In this document: one piece after another, positions 38,204 through 48,122 of the stretch
How positions within the stretch are numbered: position 1 is the first letter of the stretch
Layout of the letters: every line of letters begins with the position of its first letter
NCBI GenBank assembly: GCA_001942415.1
Contig: MKJX01000055.1
Location: 1 to 64,000, forward strand
Length of the DNA stretch: 64,000 nt
Origin: Pseudonocardia sp. CNS-139
GTDB lineage: Bacteria; Actinomycetota; Actinomycetes; Mycobacteriales; Pseudonocardiaceae
Direction of reading: 5' to 3'
Notes under the pieces: model-generated
Told to the model about the DNA's origin: nothing
Seen by the model: the letters and a program-made list of their open reading frames with translations, nothing else
Database searches by the model: none
Translations under genes and position numbers: made by a program

Positions 38204-39399
38204 GTGCTACGGGTGGGGCTGACCGGCGGAATCGGGTCCGGAAAGACGACGGTGGCGCGGCATCTCGTCGCGCGTGGGGCGATCCTCGTCGACTCCGACG
38301 AACTGGCCCGTGAGGTGGTCGAACCGGGCACCGACGGCCTCGCCGAGGTCGTGGCGACCTTCGGCGAGGGCGTGCTCGACGGCGACGGCGCGCTGGACCG
38401 CGCCGCGCTCGCGTCCGTCGTGTTCGGCGACACGGCCGCCCGCGGCAAGCTGAACGCGATCGTGCACCCGCGGGTGCGGCGCCGCTCCGAGGAGCTGGTC
38501 GCCGCCGCGCCGGCCGACGCGGTGGTCGTGCAGGACGTGCCGCTGCTGGTCGAGTCCCGGATGGGGGCCTACTTCCCGCTGGTCGTCGTCGTGCACGTGG
38601 ACGAGGAGGAACGCGTCCGGCGGCTCGTCGAGCAGCGCGGGATGCGCGAGACCGACGCCCGGGCCCGGATCGCCGCCCAGACCGCCGACGCCGGGCGCCG
38701 CGCCGCCGCGGACGTCTGGCTGGACAACAGCGGCAAGCCCGACGACCTGGAGGACGCGGTCGACGACCTCTGGGAGGACCGGATCATTCCGTTCGAGGCC
38801 AACCTGCGCGAGCGCCGGGCCGTGCGCGGCGGGCCGCCGCGGCTCGCCGACCCGGACCCGCGCTGGCCGGCCGACGGCTCGCGGCTCGCGGCCCGGGTGG
38901 CCGCCGCGGCAGGCGCGCGCGGGCGCGGTGTGGAGCACATCGGGTCGACCTCGATCCCGGGCTTCCCGGCCAAGGACGTGATCGACCTGCAGCTGGGCGT
39001 CGACTCGCTGGCCGACGCCGACGCCGTCCGCGACGCGCTGCAGGACGCCGGCTTCCCGTTCGTCCCGGAGATCGACCACGACAACCCGAAGCCGGCCGGC
39101 GCGGAGCCGTGGCCCAAGCGGTTCCACGGAACGGCCGATCCCGGTCGTCCGGTCCACCTGCACGTGCGCGAAGTCGGCTCGCCCGGCTGGCGGTACGCGC
39201 TGCTCTTCCGGGACTGGCTGCGCGCCGTGCCCGAGGCCCGCGCCGAGTACCTGGAGGTCAAGCGCAAGGCCGAGGCGCGCTACGGCGACGACCCCGACGC
39301 GAGCCGGTACGTCGAGGTGAAGGAGCGTGGTTCGACGACGCGATGGCCCGCGCGGACGCATGGGGCGCATCCTTCTCATGGTCACCGTCGTTGCACTGA
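38204..39399 (+). CDS. coaE: dephospho-CoA kinase fused to GrpB/UPF0157 domain (one apparent frameshift)
   Basis: GTG 38204 begins LRVGLTGGIGSGKTTVARHL, the P-loop of CoaE, followed by ILVDSDELAREVVEPGTDGL and VQDVPLLVESRMGAYFPLVV. The kinase part spans about residues 1-200 and makes coenzyme A by phosphorylating dephospho-CoA. A GrpB/UPF0157 domain follows (about 215-398): GVEHIGSTSIPGFPAKDVID, KRFHGTADPGRPVHLHVREV and LFRDWLRAVPEARAEYLEVK. One G is lost near 39327; the restored end is WFDDAMARADAWGASFSWSP. This fusion is the mycobacterial CoaE architecture (Rv1631). The second domain's role is not established. Confidence 0.92.
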
Positions 39400-39439
39400 A
39401 CGGACCAACTCCTCGGTAACGGACCGCGTTCACTCCCCG

Positions 39440-40429
39440 ATGGAGGGAGGAGAAGCAATCCACGATCGAGTGGAGGACGGTCACACGGCGGAGCAGGAGG
39501 GGTCCCAGGTGGGCGCACCGGTGGAGCAGCGGGAGGACGTCGAGGACGTCCTCGGCGGCGCACCGGCCGACGCGCTGCCCGACTCCGCCGACGCCGAGAC
39601 CGCGCTCGCCGCCGCAGCCGACCCCGACTCCGTGGGCACGCAGGTGGTGCCGGAGGCCCGCCGTCCCGAGCCGGCGCTGCTGCGCGTCGACCTGCGCGCG
39701 GACTTCGGGGCCCACCTGGAGGCCAACTACCAGCGGCTCGTCGCCCAGCTCTACGCGATCACGCTCGACGCGGGCGAGGCCCACGACGCCGTGCAGGACG
39801 CGTACTCGCGGGCCTGGCGCAACTGGGACACGATCGGCGGCTCGCCGGACCCGAGCGCGTGGGTGCGCCGCGTCGCCGTCCGGTCGACGGCGCGCAGCTG
39901 GCGCCGCACGCTCGCGCGGTTCGGCATCGCGCGGCCCCGCCCGGTCTCCGACGGTGTCGACCCGCGCACGGGGGCGCTGCTCGCCGCGCTCGGACGGCTC
40001 TCGCCCGGCGAGCGCCGGGCCGTGGTGCTGCACCACATGGCCGGCGCGTCGCTCGGGGGAGATCGCCGCGCTGGAGCAGACGTCCGTGGGGATCGTGCAG
40101 GCCCGGTTGGCCCGCGCGCGCGGCGTCGTCACCGAGGGGATGGCCGACGTGCTGCCGGCCGTGCTCGGCGCCGCGGTCGGCGAGTACGAGGGCGAGTACG
40201 TGCCGGGGGGACGGGGGACGAGGGGTACGACCCCGCCGCCTACGGGGACGAGTACGGGGACGGGTACGGGAGCGGCGGATATCCGGCCGCTCCTAATGGG
40301 GCGGCCGATCGTTATGGGGTCGACCGGTACGGGTCCGGGGGCTACGACGCGGCGCCCTACGGATCCGGGGGATACGCGGGCTACGGCTACGAGCCGGAGG
40401 CCGGCGCGAACGAGGGGGAGCGCCGATGA
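39440..40429 (+). CDS. ECF-like RNA polymerase sigma factor with Tyr/Gly-rich tail (two apparent frameshifts)
   Basis: A sigma-70 family protein of about 330 residues. An acidic lead of 80 residues precedes region 2: NYQRLVAQLYAITLDAGEAH, DAVQDAYSRAWRNWDTIGGS. Region 4 reads LGRLSPGERRAVVLHHMAGA and, after a one-base shift near 40058, EIAALEQTSVGIVQARLARA. After a second shift near 40205 comes a 70-residue tail of Tyr/Gly/Ser/Asp repeats (YGSGGY recurs). Start is ATG 39440 or, with a better ribosome site (AGGAGGGG), GTG 39509. The stop overlaps the next gene as ATGA, suggesting a sigma/anti-sigma pair. Targets are unknown. Confidence 0.75.
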   Translation: MEGGEAIHDRVEDGHTAEQEGSQVGAPVEQREDVEDVLGGAPADALPDSADAETALAAAADPDSVGTQVVPEARRPEPALLRVDLRADFGAHLEANYQRLVAQLYAITLDAGEAHDAVQDAYSRAWRNWDTIGGSPDPSAWVRRVAVRSTARSWRRTLARFGIARPRPVSDGVDPRTGALLAALGRLSPGERRAVVLHHMAGASLGGDRRAGADVRGDRAGPVGPRARRRHRGDGRRAAGRARRRGRRVRGRVRAGGTGDEGYDPAAYGDEYGDGYGSGGYPAAPNGAADRYGVDRYGSGGYDAAPYGSGGYAGYGYEPEAGANEGERR

Positions 40430-41163
40430 CGGCGAGCGGGTTCGAGCACGAAGGGTTCGACCGGATCACCGACGAGTTCCGGCGGCTGGACGACCAGCTC
40501 GCCGCCGCCGTCACGCTGCCCGCGGTCGACGCGGTGATCCGGCGGGCCGGCACGCTCAACCGGGCCAGCACGGCGGCCGCCGCCGCGGTGCTCACCGTGG
40601 GCGCGCTGGGCGCCACGACGGCGATCGCGCAGGTCACGATGCCCGTCACGGTCACCGACGCGGCCGGCACCACCACGATCACGCCGGGTGCGGCGCCGAG
40701 CGGCGTGACGTCCCCGGACGTCACCGCGCCGGTCGCCGGGCCCGCGCCCGCGCCGGCCGGACAGGCCGCGCCGGAGCCCGCCCCGGCGGAGGCCGAGACG
40801 GACGGCCGCGCCAGCCGTCGGCCGCGGCCAACTCGCCGCGCCGCCGCCCGCCGCCCGCCGGTCGCGCCGCCCCCGGTGGCGCCGCCCGCGACCACGCTGC
40901 CGCCGACGTCCAACAACGAGGGCGAGCCGGACCCGACCACGCCGCCGCAGCAGACGACGACCCGCCCGGTCCCGCCGCCGCAGACCACGCGGCCGACTCC
41001 GCCGCCGCAGCAGACGACCACGCCGCCGCCGGTCACGTCCGACCCGGACCCTACGGACCCGCCGGTGACGGAGGAGCCGCCGCCCGGCACCACCAGCGCG
41101 TCCGGCCCGACGACGTCGGACGAGGTCGAGGAGCCGACGCTCACGAGCTCCGCGATCTCCTGA
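40426..41163 (+). CDS. single-pass membrane protein, putative anti-sigma factor
   Basis: An intact 245-residue protein translationally coupled to the sigma-factor gene. The first 45 residues are cytosolic and charged (DRITDEFRRLDDQLAAAVTL), followed by one hydrophobic stretch, ASTAAAAAVLTVGALGATTA. The remaining 170 residues are Pro/Thr/Ala-rich, with PPQQTTT-type repeats, and would be outside the membrane. There is no zinc anti-sigma HxxxCxxC motif. The position and topology are those of an anti-sigma factor that holds the sigma factor at the membrane; this is inference from context, since no recognised domain is seen. Confidence 0.55.
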   Translation: MTASGFEHEGFDRITDEFRRLDDQLAAAVTLPAVDAVIRRAGTLNRASTAAAAAVLTVGALGATTAIAQVTMPVTVTDAAGTTTITPGAAPSGVTSPDVTAPVAGPAPAPAGQAAPEPAPAEAETDGRASRRPRPTRRAAARRPPVAPPPVAPPATTLPPTSNNEGEPDPTTPPQQTTTRPVPPPQTTRPTPPPQQTTTPPPVTSDPDPTDPPVTEEPPPGTTSASGPTTSDEVEEPTLTSSAIS

Positions 41164-41175
41164 CGGCGGCGCGGC

Positions 41176-41691
41176 TCAGCCCGGCGGGCGCTCCCGCCAG
41201 GTGAGCGTGACGCCGAGGCCGCCGAGCCAGGCGTCGAGGTCGTGGCCGTGGGCGGCGATGCCGTCCACGGCCCGGTACGCGGTGTGCATCGCCTCCTCGG
41301 CGACGGTCGGCGTGAGCAGCCCGAGCGCCACCGCGGCGACGAACTCGTCCACGTCGATCACGCGCGCGTCCTGCCCGTTGCGGACGACGATGTCGAGGTA
41401 GTGGTCGGTGAGCACCCACCGCCCGCCGTCGCGTTCGATCGCGCAGACGTCCAGGTAGAAGTCCTGCTCACGGGCGTGGCCGGGGTTCCACCACCAGTCC
41501 GTGACGCAGAGCCCGAGGCCGGGCAGCAGCCATGACTCCACCCAGTGGGCGGTCGGGCGGTTCACCATGGCGCGGCTCATGTAGAGGCCGAACGGGGTCT
41601 CGCGGTACTCGTCCACGGGCCGGACGGTGCCCTTGGTGTCGATGTTGACGCGGCGGGGGACGTCGAAGGTCGTGATCTTCGGCGGGTGCAC
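41176..41691 (-). CDS. DUF402 domain protein
   Basis: An intact protein of 171 residues. GTG 41691 leads [20 protein letters not shown], then [40 protein letters not shown] and [20 protein letters not shown], the conserved beta-barrel and acidic residues of DUF402 (FomD-like barrel), where the Asp/Glu cluster can bind a metal and a nucleotide in characterised relatives. It is divergent from uvrB by 51 bases, as I recall for Rv1632c beside Rv1633. Substrate is unknown. Confidence 0.8.
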   Translation of the reverse strand: MHPPKITTFDVPRRVNIDTKGTVRPVDEYRETPFGLYMSRAMVNRPTAHWVESWLLPGLGLCVTDWWWNPGHAREQDFYLDVCAIERDGGRWVLTDHYLDIVVRNGQDARVIDVDEFVAAVALGLLTPTVAEEAMHTAYRAVDGIAAHGHDLDAWLGGLGVTLTWRERPPG

Positions 41692-41742
41692 GCCCCGATG
41701 TTCCCACCGGAAACTGTCGGAGCGGGCTCGTACCCTGGTCCC

Positions 41743-43938
41743 GTGGCATTCGCGACGGAGATTCCCGGCAGCGCTGCGGACCGGCACATCCGGCAGGGCA
41801 TGCCCGTGGCGCACTCGGAGTTCCGGCCGGTCGGGGAGATCCCCCGCGCGGGCGGGCAGTTCGAGGTGGTCAGCGAGTACAAGCCGGCGGGCGACCAGCC
41901 GACCGCGATCGAGGACCTGGAGCGGCGCATCCGGGCCGGCGAGCAGGACGTGGTGCTCCTGGGCGCCACCGGCACCGGCAAGTCGGCCACCACCGCGTGG
42001 CTGATCGAGCGGCTGCAGCGGCCCACGCTCGTGATGGCGCCCAACAAGACCCTCGCGGCGCAGCTGGCCAACGAGCTGCGCGAGATGCTGCCCCACAACG
42101 CGGTCGAGTACTTCGTGTCGTACTACGACTACTACCAGCCCGAGGCGTACATCGCGCAGACCGACACCTACATCGAGAAGGACTCCTCGATCAACGAGGA
42201 CGTCGAGCGGCTGCGCCACTCCGCCACGATGAACCTGCTCTCCCGTCGCGACGTCGTCGTCGTCGCGTCGGTGTCGTGCATCTACGGCCTGGGCACGCCG
42301 CAGTCCTACCTCGACCGGTCGATCAAGCTGGACGTCGGCGGCACCGTCGAGCGCGACGTGCTGCTGCGCGCCCTCGTCGACGTCCAGTACACGCGCAACG
42401 ACGTCGCGTTCAACCGCGGCACGTTCCGGGTCCGCGGCGACACCGTGGAGATCATCCCGGCCTACGAGGAGCTGGCCGTCCGCATCGAGTTCTTCGGCGA
42501 CGACATCGAGGCGCTCTACTACCTGCACCCGCTCACCGGCGACGTCATCCGGCAGGTCGAGGACGTGCGGATCTTCCCGGCCACGCACTACGTCGCGGGG
42601 CCGGAGCGCATGGAGCGCGCCGTCCACGACATCGAGCGGGAGCTGGAGGAACGGCTCGCCGAGCTGGAGCGCCAGGGCAAGATGCTGGAGGCGCAGCGGC
42701 TGCGGATGCGCACCCAGTACGACATCGAGATGATCCGCCAGGTCGGGTTCTGCTCGGGCATCGAGAACTACTCGCGCCACATCGACGGGCGCGGCCCCGG
42801 CTCCGCGCCGGCCACGCTCATCGACTACTTCCCCGACGACTTCCTGCTCGTCATCGACGAGTCGCACCAGACGGTCCCGCAGATCGGCGGCATGTACGAG
42901 GGCGACATGTCCCGCAAGCGCAACCTCGTGGAGTACGGGTTCCGGCTCCCGTCCGCGGTCGACAACCGGCCGCTGACCTGGGAGGAGTTCACCGACCGCA
43001 TCGGGCAGACGGTCTACCTGTCCGCCACGCCGGGGCCGTACGAGATGTCGCGCACCGGCGGCGAGTTCGTCGAGCAGGTCATCCGCCCCACCGGGCTGGT
43101 CGACCCGCACGTCGTCGTGAAGCCCACCAAGGGCCAGATCGACGACCTGGTGCACGAGATCCGGCAGCGCGCCGAGCGCGACGAGCGGGTGCTCGTCACC
43201 ACGCTCACCAAGAAGATGGCCGAGGACCTCACCGACTACCTGCTGGAGCTGGGCATCCGGGTGCGCTACCTGCACTCCGAGGTCGACACGCTGCGCCGGG
43301 TGGAGCTGCTGCGGCAGCTGCGGCTCGGGGAGTTCGACGTGCTCGTCGGCATCAACCTGCTGCGCGAGGGCCTCGACCTGCCGGAGGTCTCGCTGGTCGC
43401 GATCCTCGACGCCGACAAGGAGGGCTTCCTGCGGTCGGGCACGTCCCTGATCCAGACGATCGGCCGCGCGGCGCGCAACGTGTCCGGCGAGGTGCACATG
43501 TACGCCGACAAGGTCACCGAGTCGATGCAGTACGCCATCGACGAGACGGAGCGCCGGCGCGCGAAGCAGGTCGCCTACAACGAGGCACACGGGCTCGACC
43601 CGCAGCCGCTGCGCAAGAAGATCGCCGACATCCTCGACCAGGTGTACCGGGAGGCCGAGGAGGTGCCGGTCGGCGGCTCGGGCCGCAACGCCTCGCGCGG
43701 CAAGCGCGCGGCGGGCGAGCCGGGCCGGGTGCCGGCCGCGGCCAGCTCGGGGGTCGTCGCCGGGCGCGACACCGCCAACATGCCGCGCGCCGAGCTGGCC
43801 GACCTCGTCCAGCAGCTCACCGACCAGATGCTCGGGGCGGCCCGCGACCTGCAGTTCGAGCTGGCGGCCCGGCTGCGCGACGAGATCGCCGACCTGAAGA
43901 AGGAGCTGCGCGGGATGGACGCGGCCGGCATCCGCTGA
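41743..43938 (+). CDS. uvrB: excinuclease ABC subunit UvrB
   Basis: Intact, 731 residues. GTG 41743 opens [20 protein letters not shown] and [20 protein letters not shown]. The P-loop is [20 protein letters not shown]. The beta-hairpin that probes DNA is [20 protein letters not shown]. Helicase motifs follow: [60 protein letters not shown] and [16 protein letters not shown]. The C-terminal UVR motif that contacts UvrC is [20 protein letters not shown]. It is the damage-verification subunit of nucleotide excision repair. Upstream in-frame extension to 41545 lies over the divergent DUF402 gene and is rejected. Confidence 0.97.
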   Translation: MAFATEIPGSAADRHIRQGMPVAHSEFRPVGEIPRAGGQFEVVSEYKPAGDQPTAIEDLERRIRAGEQDVVLLGATGTGKSATTAWLIERLQRPTLVMAPNKTLAAQLANELREMLPHNAVEYFVSYYDYYQPEAYIAQTDTYIEKDSSINEDVERLRHSATMNLLSRRDVVVVASVSCIYGLGTPQSYLDRSIKLDVGGTVERDVLLRALVDVQYTRNDVAFNRGTFRVRGDTVEIIPAYEELAVRIEFFGDDIEALYYLHPLTGDVIRQVEDVRIFPATHYVAGPERMERAVHDIERELEERLAELERQGKMLEAQRLRMRTQYDIEMIRQVGFCSGIENYSRHIDGRGPGSAPATLIDYFPDDFLLVIDESHQTVPQIGGMYEGDMSRKRNLVEYGFRLPSAVDNRPLTWEEFTDRIGQTVYLSATPGPYEMSRTGGEFVEQVIRPTGLVDPHVVVKPTKGQIDDLVHEIRQRAERDERVLVTTLTKKMAEDLTDYLLELGIRVRYLHSEVDTLRRVELLRQLRLGEFDVLVGINLLREGLDLPEVSLVAILDADKEGFLRSGTSLIQTIGRAARNVSGEVHMYADKVTESMQYAIDETERRRAKQVAYNEAHGLDPQPLRKKIADILDQVYREAEEVPVGGSGRNASRGKRAAGEPGRVPAAASSGVVAGRDTANMPRAELADLVQQLTDQMLGAARDLQFELAARLRDEIADLKKELRGMDAAGIR

Positions 43939-43947
43939 CCAGCCCGC

Positions 43948-44013
43948 CCTCGCAGCCCGTCGCGCCTGCTCGCAGCCCGCCGACGTGCTCCGAGCAGGCA
44001 CCGCGTGCTGCGA
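43948..44013. repeat. palindromic intergenic repeat, copy 2
   Basis: CTCGCAGCCCGTCGCGCCT and a second CTCGCAGCCCG unit are shared with the repeat at 34622, with one or two substitutions. The right part CTCCGAGCAGGC...GTGCTGCGA pairs imperfectly back onto the left, so the copy is degenerate. It lies between uvrB and the GT87 gene on the same strand. Confidence 0.6.
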
Positions 44014-44069
44014 CGGCCGGGTGCCGGGTTACCGTGACGGGTGATCCGAGCGGAGGAGAGGGCAGCAGC

Positions 44070-45350
44070 GTGACGGTTGTCGGTGCGTCGTCCGCGCGCA
44101 CACCCGTCGAGAAGCGGCTGCTCGGGCTGCTCCGCTCGCCGCGGCGGGTGCTGCTGGTCACCGGCCCGCTCCTGCTGCTCGCGCTCGCCGGCCTCGTCGT
44201 GCACACCGGCGGCCGGCACATCGACCTGGAGGTCTACCGGTTCGGCGTGCAGGCGTGGCTGTCCGGCGGCGACATGTACGGCCCGCTGCCCGAGACGTCC
44301 GGGCACATCGCGCTGCCGTTCATCTACCCGCCGTTCGCGGCGCTGCTGATGGTGCCGCTGGCCGTGGTGCCGTGGGGCGTCGCGTGGGTCGGGCTGCTGC
44401 TGCTCTCCGCGGCCGCGCTGGGCGGCACCCTCTACCTCGTCGCGCGCCGGGCCTGGCCGTCCGGCGGGCGGGCCGGGGCGCTGTCGGTGGCGTCCCTCGC
44501 GCTGCCGCTCGCGCTGTTCGTCTGGCCGGGGCGGGCGATCGACTTCGACGTGCCGGCCGACGGCCCGTCGATCGGGCTGGAGCCGGTGCTCCAGACGATC
44601 GAGTTCGGGCAGATCAACCTGCTGCTCATGGCGCTGGTCGCGGCCGACTGCCTGGTCGCGCGGCCGCGCTGGCCGCGCGGGCTGCTGGTCGGGATCGCGG
44701 CCGCGGTCAAGCTGACGCCCGCCGCGTTCGTGCTGTACTTCCTGCTGCGCAGGGACTACCGGGCCGCCGCGGTCGCGGCCGTCACCGGGGTCGCGGCGAC
44801 ACTCGTCGGGTTCGCGGTGCGCCCGCGCAGTCGATGCGGTTCTGGGCCGACCCGGCCGGCGGCGTGAGCGGCTCGCCGTTCTTCACCAACCAGACGTTCC
44901 AGGCGGTGCTCGTGCGGGCCGGGGTCGACGGCCACGGCGCGCACGGTGCTGTGGGTGCTGCTCGCGCTGGGCCTGCTCGCGCTGGCGGCGCCGGCGATCC
45001 GGCGGGCGCCCGCGCCGATCGCGCTGGTCGCCACGGCCGGGGTCGCGCTGCTCGTCTCGCCGACGTCGTGGTCGCACCACTGGGTGTGGGTGGCGCCCGC
45101 GCTGCTGGCGATGGCGGCCACGGCGTGGCGGCTGCGGTCGCGCGTGTGGGCGGTCGTCACGGTGGCGACCGCGGTGGTGTTCGTGGTCGCGCCGCACCAG
45201 TGGGTGCAGCCGCGTGCGGGCGACCAGGAGCTGACCTGGTCCCCGCTCCAGCAGATCGTCGGCAGCACGTACGTCTGGTTCACCGTGCTGCTCTACGTGC
45301 TGCTGTGGCTCGCGTGGCGGTCCCGGCCCGCCCGGGAGCCGGCGTCGTGA
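44070..45350 (+). CDS. GT87 polyprenol-phosphate-dependent glycosyltransferase (two apparent frameshifts)
   Basis: A membrane protein of about 425 residues. GTG 44070 has GGAGGAGA upstream. Early residues GRHIDLEVYRFGVQAWLSGG and DMYGPLPETSGHIALPFIYP hold the conserved acidic and Tyr residues of GT87, the DPG alpha-(1,2)-mannosyltransferase family that builds mannans and glycolipids in actinobacteria. The lumenal stretch QTIEFGQINLLLMALVAADC is typical. Bases are lost near 44818 and 44935; the repaired frame gives SMRFWADPAGGVSGSPFFTN and LLVSPTSWSHHWVWVAPALL. About 10-12 helices. Acceptor is unknown. The stop overlaps the next gene start (GTGA). Confidence 0.8.
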
Positions 45351-45694
45351 CGCCCGCGGAGCTCGTCGCGTACTGCCTCGCCAAGCCGGGCGCCACGCCG
45401 GACCAGCCGTGGGAGGAGCACCTCGTCGCCAAGGTCGGCGGCAAGATCTTCGCGTTCCTCGGCGAGGGCACGCTCGGCGTCAAGTGCGGGCCGACCGCGG
45501 AGGAGGCCGCCGAGATCCGCGACCGCTACCCCGACCACGCCTCCGTCATGGCCTACATCGGGCGGCACGGCTGGAACACCGTGGTGGTCGACGGCACCAT
45601 CCCCGACGACGAGCTGCGGGAGCTGGTGGACGAGTCGTACGCGGCGGTCGTCGCGAAGCTGCCGAAGCGGCTGCGCCCGCCGATCTCGGGCTGA
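45347..45694 (+). CDS. MmcQ/YjbR family protein
   Basis: An intact 115-residue protein. TPAELVAYCLAKPGATPDQP and WEEHLVAKVGGKIFAFLGEG, then HGWNTVVVDGTIPDDELREL with VDESYAAVVAKLPKR, match the cyclic-like fold of YjbR, which is related to DNA-binding domains. Function is unknown. GTG 45347 overlaps the GT87 stop by four bases, so it is cotranscribed with it. Confidence 0.88.
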   Translation: MTPAELVAYCLAKPGATPDQPWEEHLVAKVGGKIFAFLGEGTLGVKCGPTAEEAAEIRDRYPDHASVMAYIGRHGWNTVVVDGTIPDDELRELVDESYAAVVAKLPKRLRPPISG

Positions 45695-45728
45695 GCTGCG
45701 ACCCTCACCCTGGGGCAGACTGCTGACC

Positions 45729-46133
45729 ATGGCGATCCCCGTCCAGGTCACCGTCGACGCTCATGATCCCCGCACCCTCGCGTCGTTCTGGGCGGTCGCG
45801 CTCGGGTACGTGCTGGAGCCGCCGCTGCCGGGCTACCTGATCCGCAGCGGGAACGCCGCGGAGGCCCGCGAGCAGTACACGGCGATCGTCGACCCGACGG
45901 GGGTCGGTCCGCGGGTGCTGTTCCAGCGGGTGCCCGAGTCGAAGTCGGTGAAGAACCGCGTGCACCTGGACGTCAACGCCAGTGCCGGGGCGGTCGACCC
46001 GCGGGCGGCGGTGCGCCGGCTCGCCGAACGGCTGGTCGCCGCGGGCGCGAGCCTGCTGCACGAGCGGGACGAGGCGGCCGGCTGGTGGCTCGTGATGGCC
46101 GACCCCGAGGGCAACGAGTTCTGCATCCAGTGA
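45729..46133 (+). CDS. VOC-family (glyoxalase-like) protein
   Basis: An intact 134-residue protein. It reads QVTVDAHDPRTLASFWAVAL, then RVLFQRVPESKSVKNRVHLD and WWLVMADPEGNEFCIQ. The beta-alpha-beta-beta-beta units, the His in VHLD and the C-terminal Glu of NEFC correspond to the metal-binding positions of vicinal oxygen chelate proteins. Proteins of this subgroup have no defined substrate. It lies 34 bases after the YjbR-like gene and ends 3 bases before the stop of the convergent LysR gene. Confidence 0.85.
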   Translation: MAIPVQVTVDAHDPRTLASFWAVALGYVLEPPLPGYLIRSGNAAEAREQYTAIVDPTGVGPRVLFQRVPESKSVKNRVHLDVNASAGAVDPRAAVRRLAERLVAAGASLLHERDEAAGWWLVMADPEGNEFCIQ

Positions 46134-46136
46134 GAG

Positions 46137-47045
46137 CTATCCGCGTGCCGTGATCGCGTCCGCCTCCGCCCGCAGGGCCCTGAGCACGGTCTGGACGGCC
46201 GGGCGCTCGGCCGTGCTCGTCCGCAGCACGGCCTCGACGAGCCGGGCCGCGCGCACCCCGGCGAGCGGCCGGCGGGCCAGCCGGTCGCCCTGGTCGCCGG
46301 TGGAGTAGCGGGGGAGCAGCGCGATGCCGTGCCCGGTCGCGACGAGCTCGGCGGTGACCGAGAAGTCGTTGATCCGCTGGACCACGCGCGGGGTGTGGCC
46401 GGTGCGGACGGCGAGCGTGCGCAGCACGTCGTCGACGGGCCAGCCGACCTCCACGCTGATCCACGGCTCGCCGGTCAGCTCGTCCAGCCCGAGCCGGGGG
46501 CGGGCGGCGAGCGGGTGCCCCGGCGGGAGCACGACGTCGAGCGGCTCGCGCAGCAGCGGCACGACGAGCCAGCGGTCGGTGGCCGGCGGCGGTGCGGTCT
46601 CGTCGCGGTGGCTCACCACCACGTCGAAGTCGGCGGCGAGGGCCGCGACGTCGGCCGGCGTGAGGTCGACGTCGCGGCACACCGGCCGGACCTCGGGCAC
46701 GGCCGCGAGCCGGCGCAGCAGGCCGGGCAGCAGCATCCGCGCCCCGGACGGGAAGAGCGCGATGCGCACCGGCCCGCCCGGCGTGGTGCGCAGCCGTTCG
46801 ACGGCGGCGTCCGCCCGGGCCAGCGCCGTGAGCACGGCCTCGGCCTCCGCGACCAGTGCCCGTCCGGCGGCGGTGAGGCGCAGGCCGCGGCCGGCGGGCT
46901 CGGTGAGCGTCAGCCCGACCTCCTGCGCGAGCGCCTTGAGCTGCTGGGACACCGCGGACGGGGTGAAGGACAGCGCGGCCGCGACCGCCGTGACCGAGCC
47001 GCGGTCGGCCAGCTCACGCAGCAGCCGCAGGCGCTGGACGTCCAT
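46137..47045 (-). CDS. LysR-family transcriptional regulator
   Basis: An intact 302-residue protein. The winged helix-turn-helix is RLRLLRELADRGSVTAVAAA with LSFTPSAVSQQLKALAQEVG (about residues 4-48). The effector domain starts near residue 90 with GPVRIALFPSGARMLLPGLL and has the FDVVVSHRDETAPPPATDRW segment. It is divergent from the EamA transporter across a 71-base gap containing the AT-rich sequence GAGTCTAAAGAGAGCCTTCAG. LysR proteins usually control their divergent neighbour, so it probably regulates that exporter in response to a small ligand. Confidence 0.9.
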   Translation of the reverse strand: MDVQRLRLLRELADRGSVTAVAAALSFTPSAVSQQLKALAQEVGLTLTEPAGRGLRLTAAGRALVAEAEAVLTALARADAAVERLRTTPGGPVRIALFPSGARMLLPGLLRRLAAVPEVRPVCRDVDLTPADVAALAADFDVVVSHRDETAPPPATDRWLVVPLLREPLDVVLPPGHPLAARPRLGLDELTGEPWISVEVGWPVDDVLRTLAVRTGHTPRVVQRINDFSVTAELVATGHGIALLPRYSTGDQGDRLARRPLAGVRAARLVEAVLRTSTAERPAVQTVLRALRAEADAITARG

Positions 47046-47116
47046 GTAGCGAGTCTAAAGAGAGCCTTCAGATCTATTCGATGGTCTTCTGAGTCGCGGG
47101 CGGCGAGGCTGGAGCC

Positions 47117-48042
47117 GTGAGCGTCCGCGACCGCCTGCTGGCCGGCTTCGTCGCCGTGCTGTGGGGCGGCAACTTCCTGGCCATCCACGTCGGGCTGGAG
47201 CACTTCCCGCCGCTGTTCCTGGCCGCGCTGCGGTTCGCGGTGCTCGCGCTGCCGGCGCTGCTGCTCGTCCCGCGGCCGCAGGTGCCGCTGCCGCTGGCTG
47301 CTGGGCTACGGGATCGGGTTCGGCACCGTGCAGTTCGTGTTCCTGTTCGTCGCGATGGACGTCGGGATGCCGACGGGGCTCGCGTCGCTCGTGCTGCAGG
47401 CCTCCGCGCCGTTCACGGTGCTGCTGGGCGTGCTGTTGCTGCGCGAGCGGCTCACGCGGCGGCAGGCCGTCGGGATCGCGCTGGCAGTGCTCGGGCTGGC
47501 CGCGATCGCCGCGGCCCGCGCGCAGTCGGCGGCGCTGCTGCCGGTGCTGCTCACCCTGGTCGGGGCGCTGGGCTGGGCGTTCGGCAACCTCGCGAGCCGG
47601 CTCGCGGCGCCGCCGAACCCGCTGCACTTCACGCTGTGGATGTCGGTGGTGCCGCCGCTGCCGCTGCTCGCGATGTCGCTGGTCTGGGAGGGCCCGACGC
47701 CGGTTGGGACGCGCTGCGGGCGGCCGTCACGCCGGCGGGGCTGCCGGGTGTGCTCGCGCTCGTCTACCTCGTGGTGCTCGCGACCCTCGTCGGCTCCGGG
47801 ATCTGGACGGGCCTCATGCGCCGGCACCGGCCGGGGTGGTGGCGCCGTACTCTCTGCTGGTGCCGGTCGTCGGAATGGGGCTGGCCGCCGCGGTGCTGGG
47901 GGAGCGGCCCAGCCCGCTGGAGATCGGCGCCGCGGTGGTGATCATCGGCGGCGTGCTGCTCGGCACGCCGCGCGCGACCACGGTGCGCGACCAGCCGGTT
48001 CACTCGGTCGAGTGGAACCGGCGGGCTCCGGATTCCGTCTAA
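47117..48042 (+). CDS. EamA/DMT-family transporter (apparent frameshifts)
   Basis: About 308 residues with ten hydrophobic segments in two EamA repeats. GTG 47117 gives LLAGFVAVLWGGNFLAIHVG and FLAALRFAVLALPALLLVP. A shift near 47300 leads to LLGYGIGFGTVQFVFLFVAM and GLASLVLQASAPFTVLLGVL. Further base losses near 47702 and 47838 precede VLALVYLVVLATLVGSGIWT and YSLLVPVVGMGLAAAVLGER. Exporters of this family move amino acids or metabolites out of the cell. The divergent LysR gene is its likely regulator. Confidence 0.85.
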
Positions 48043-48122
48043 GCCACAAGGAACGAGGCGGGCGGGCAGCGACGCGATCGATGGGAGGGCGCGGCGACCG
48101 CCTGGGATCACCGGAGTGCCGG

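Noticed and set aside
40200..40420. Tandem DNA repeat or CRISPR-like array
   Set aside because: The repetition is the YGSGGY codon pattern in the sigma-factor tail; spacing is irregular and there are no unique spacers.
41545..41742. Longer uvrB start
   Set aside because: The extension overlaps the divergent DUF402 gene and lacks UvrB similarity; GTG 41743 matches the family start.
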